Origin: Anaeromyces robustus
Lineage: Eukaryota > Neocallimastigomycota > Neocallimastigomycetes > Neocallimastigales > Neocallimastigaceae
Assembly (NCBI GenBank): GCA_002104895.1
Contig: MCFG01000189.1
Coordinates: 60,001 to 90,000 of the forward strand
Length of the DNA stretch: 30,000 bases
Reading direction: 5' to 3'
Below are positions 28,829-30,000 of the stretch, one piece after another. The notes below the pieces were generated by a model. That model was not told the DNA's origin and did no database searches. It worked only from the letters and a program-made list of their open reading frames with translations. The number at the start of each line of letters is the position of its first letter. The first letter of the stretch is position 1. Both the position numbers and the translations under genes were made by a program.

Positions 28829-29375
28829 TATTACTATATTGTTTATCTATTTAATAAATTAATAAATAATATTGTTTTTACATTATTATTTTATATTTAA
28901 GATAATTACGAAAAAAAAAAAAAAGAATAAATATGTATATTTAATTTTTATTTATTCTTATGATTGCTATTAATACTATTATTTTTAATATATAATATAT
29001 ATACATAAACTATTTTATATATAATAATATAAAATTAAATAATTATATCAAATATATTATTTATATAATAGTTTAAGTAATTTTTTTTTAGTTTATTAGA
29101 GTTTTGTTTTATTTTTATTTTAATTTTATCTTTAATTTTTTTTTTCTTTTGTTTCTTTTTTTTTTTTGCTTTTGTTTTTTCCTTTTTTTTTTTTTTTTTT
29201 TTTTTGTTTTTGTTTTTGTTTTTTGTTTTATTTTATTTTTAATTTTATTTTTAATTTGTTATTTGATTATTTTGATTTTTAGCGTTTTTTATTTTTTTGC
29301 TTTTTGTTATTAATGATTTTTTAGTTTTTTTTTTTTTTTAGTTTTTTTATTTTTTTTAATTATTTTAATTATTAT
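28829..29375. other. 3' flank of the protease gene
   Basis: T-rich DNA downstream of the protease stop codon, with long T runs broken by single G or C between about 29100 and 29350. It produces a poly-Phe/Leu frame on the plus strand that is not a gene. This stretch is missing from the duplicate locus. Confidence 0.6.
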
Positions 29376-30000
29376 TTAATTTGAAGAATAACATGCTCCA
29401 AATTCACTTTGACAACCTTTTCCACAATGTTCAGGACTTGTACCACAAATACCATCCTTACTACAACATCTTATACTATTATAATATCTTTGTGATTTTT
29501 CTATACAACTACCATAATCTGAACCACATTTATCATCAGATTTAAAGAAAGAATAATTAGTTTTATTTTTTTCTGTTAAACAAAATTCACTAAATTCATT
29601 TTGACATCCATTATCTTTTAAACAATAATAAGAAGTACTATTTCCTTCAAAATTAATACATTTATCATGACTTGAACAACAACCTTTAGAACATTTAAAA
29701 TTACCAGAAGATTCACCACATCCATTATAGGTATTAACAGGTGAATATATCACACGTTTACCATTATTTATAAATCTATTGGGTGTTTCTGAAATTAATC
29801 CATTAATTTTATTTTTAAGTGACATATTAATTAAAGTTTTCTTCATTAAATCATAATTATATTCAATTTCTGGATGTTCTGACATAATAGTTGCTGCTAC
29901 ACCAGCAACAATAGGTGAAGAATAAGAAGTTCCATTAACTACAGCAAATTTAATACCATCTAATTCAGCATAATAATATTCATTAGTTTGAAAAGCTACT
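29376..30000 (-). CDS. Subtilisin-like (S8) serine protease with two C-terminal chitin-binding (type 1) modules, 3' part only
   Basis: The last 207 codons are in the window; the gene continues beyond 30000. The first residues read VAFQTNEYYYAELDG, followed by VNGTSYSSPIVAGVAAT. That is the subtilase active-site serine block (GTS-x-x-SP-x-VAG), here with Tyr-Ser after the catalytic Ser. Two eight-cysteine modules of the hevein/chitin-binding type 1 fold follow, one from CGESSGNF to SEFC and one from KCGSDYGSC to FGACYSSN, each with the C...C...CC...C...C...C...C pattern. The catalytic Asp and His are outside the window. The methionine within ATIMSEHPE is not the start; the frame is open to the edge. 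Such a protein would be secreted and could bind chitin in the fungus's own wall or in other fungi. An assignment to S8 is firm from the serine block, while the overall size and the N-terminus are unknown. Confidence 0.88.
   Translation of the reverse strand, partial: VAFQTNEYYYAELDGIKFAVVNGTSYSSPIVAGVAATIMSEHPEIEYNYDLMKKTLINMSLKNKINGLISETPNRFINNGKRVIYSPVNTYNGCGESSGNFKCSKGCCSSHDKCINFEGNSTSYYCLKDNGCQNEFSEFCLTEKNKTNYSFFKSDDKCGSDYGSCIEKSQRYYNSIRCCSKDGICGTSPEHCGKGCQSEFGACYSSN

Noticed and set aside
29104-29313. Poly-Phe/Leu plus-strand frame
   Set aside because: Homopolymer T runs with scattered G/C; not a membrane protein.

Overview
The window looks like nuclear DNA of an anaerobic gut fungus (Neocallimastigomycota: Neocallimastix, Piromyces, Anaeromyces and relatives). 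I infer this from four things: extreme AT bias with intergenic DNA made almost wholly of A/T tracts and microsatellites; short GTA...AG introns; a family of receptors that fuse a bacterial-type solute-binding protein to a class C GPCR; and a subtilisin-like protease carrying eight-cysteine chitin-binding modules. No database search was possible, so the taxonomic call is inference.

Layout. 210-1088 (+): an intronless seven-helix membrane protein of unrecognised family. 1089-7202: 6.1 kb without a supportable gene, holding microsatellites, a 46-bp tandem repeat, a fold-back sequence and possible decayed coding traces. 7203-9676 (+): a four-exon sugar porter of the major facilitator superfamily (507 aa), with introns swollen by (AAT)n and (TATAA)n. 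10985-13754, 15775-18617 and 19824-23170 (all -): three tandem paralogues with a signal peptide, a bacterial-type solute-binding domain, seven helices of the class C GPCR type and a low-complexity cytosolic tail. All three share one five-exon plan, with exons of 52, 371-377, 163 and 144 nt before a long last exon. The middle copy carries one in-frame stop after helix 5. Between the first and second copies (about 15310-15605) lies a heavily decayed exon 2 of a further copy. 24151-24373 (-): a broken fragment of a subtilisin-like protease. 25479-27014 (-): an ankyrin-repeat protein. 27553-27951 (-): an open exon with one membrane segment and no visible start. 29376-30000 (-): the 3' end of a subtilisin-like protease with two chitin-binding modules, cut by the window edge.

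The receptors probably sense an extracellular ligand, plausibly a sugar or oligosaccharide, and the convergent neighbour is a sugar transporter; the functional link is inference from position and family. The array shows birth-and-death evolution: one copy with an expanding tail repeat, one with a stop, and one nearly erased.

The 3' flank of the protease gene (28208-28828) is duplicated at 23445-24150. The duplicate lacks about 1 kb, so protease sequence is joined directly to flank sequence. Two short segments inside the duplication lie in opposite orientation in the two copies, one of them bounded by perfect 9-bp inverted repeats. These micro-inversions are the most unusual structural observation here.
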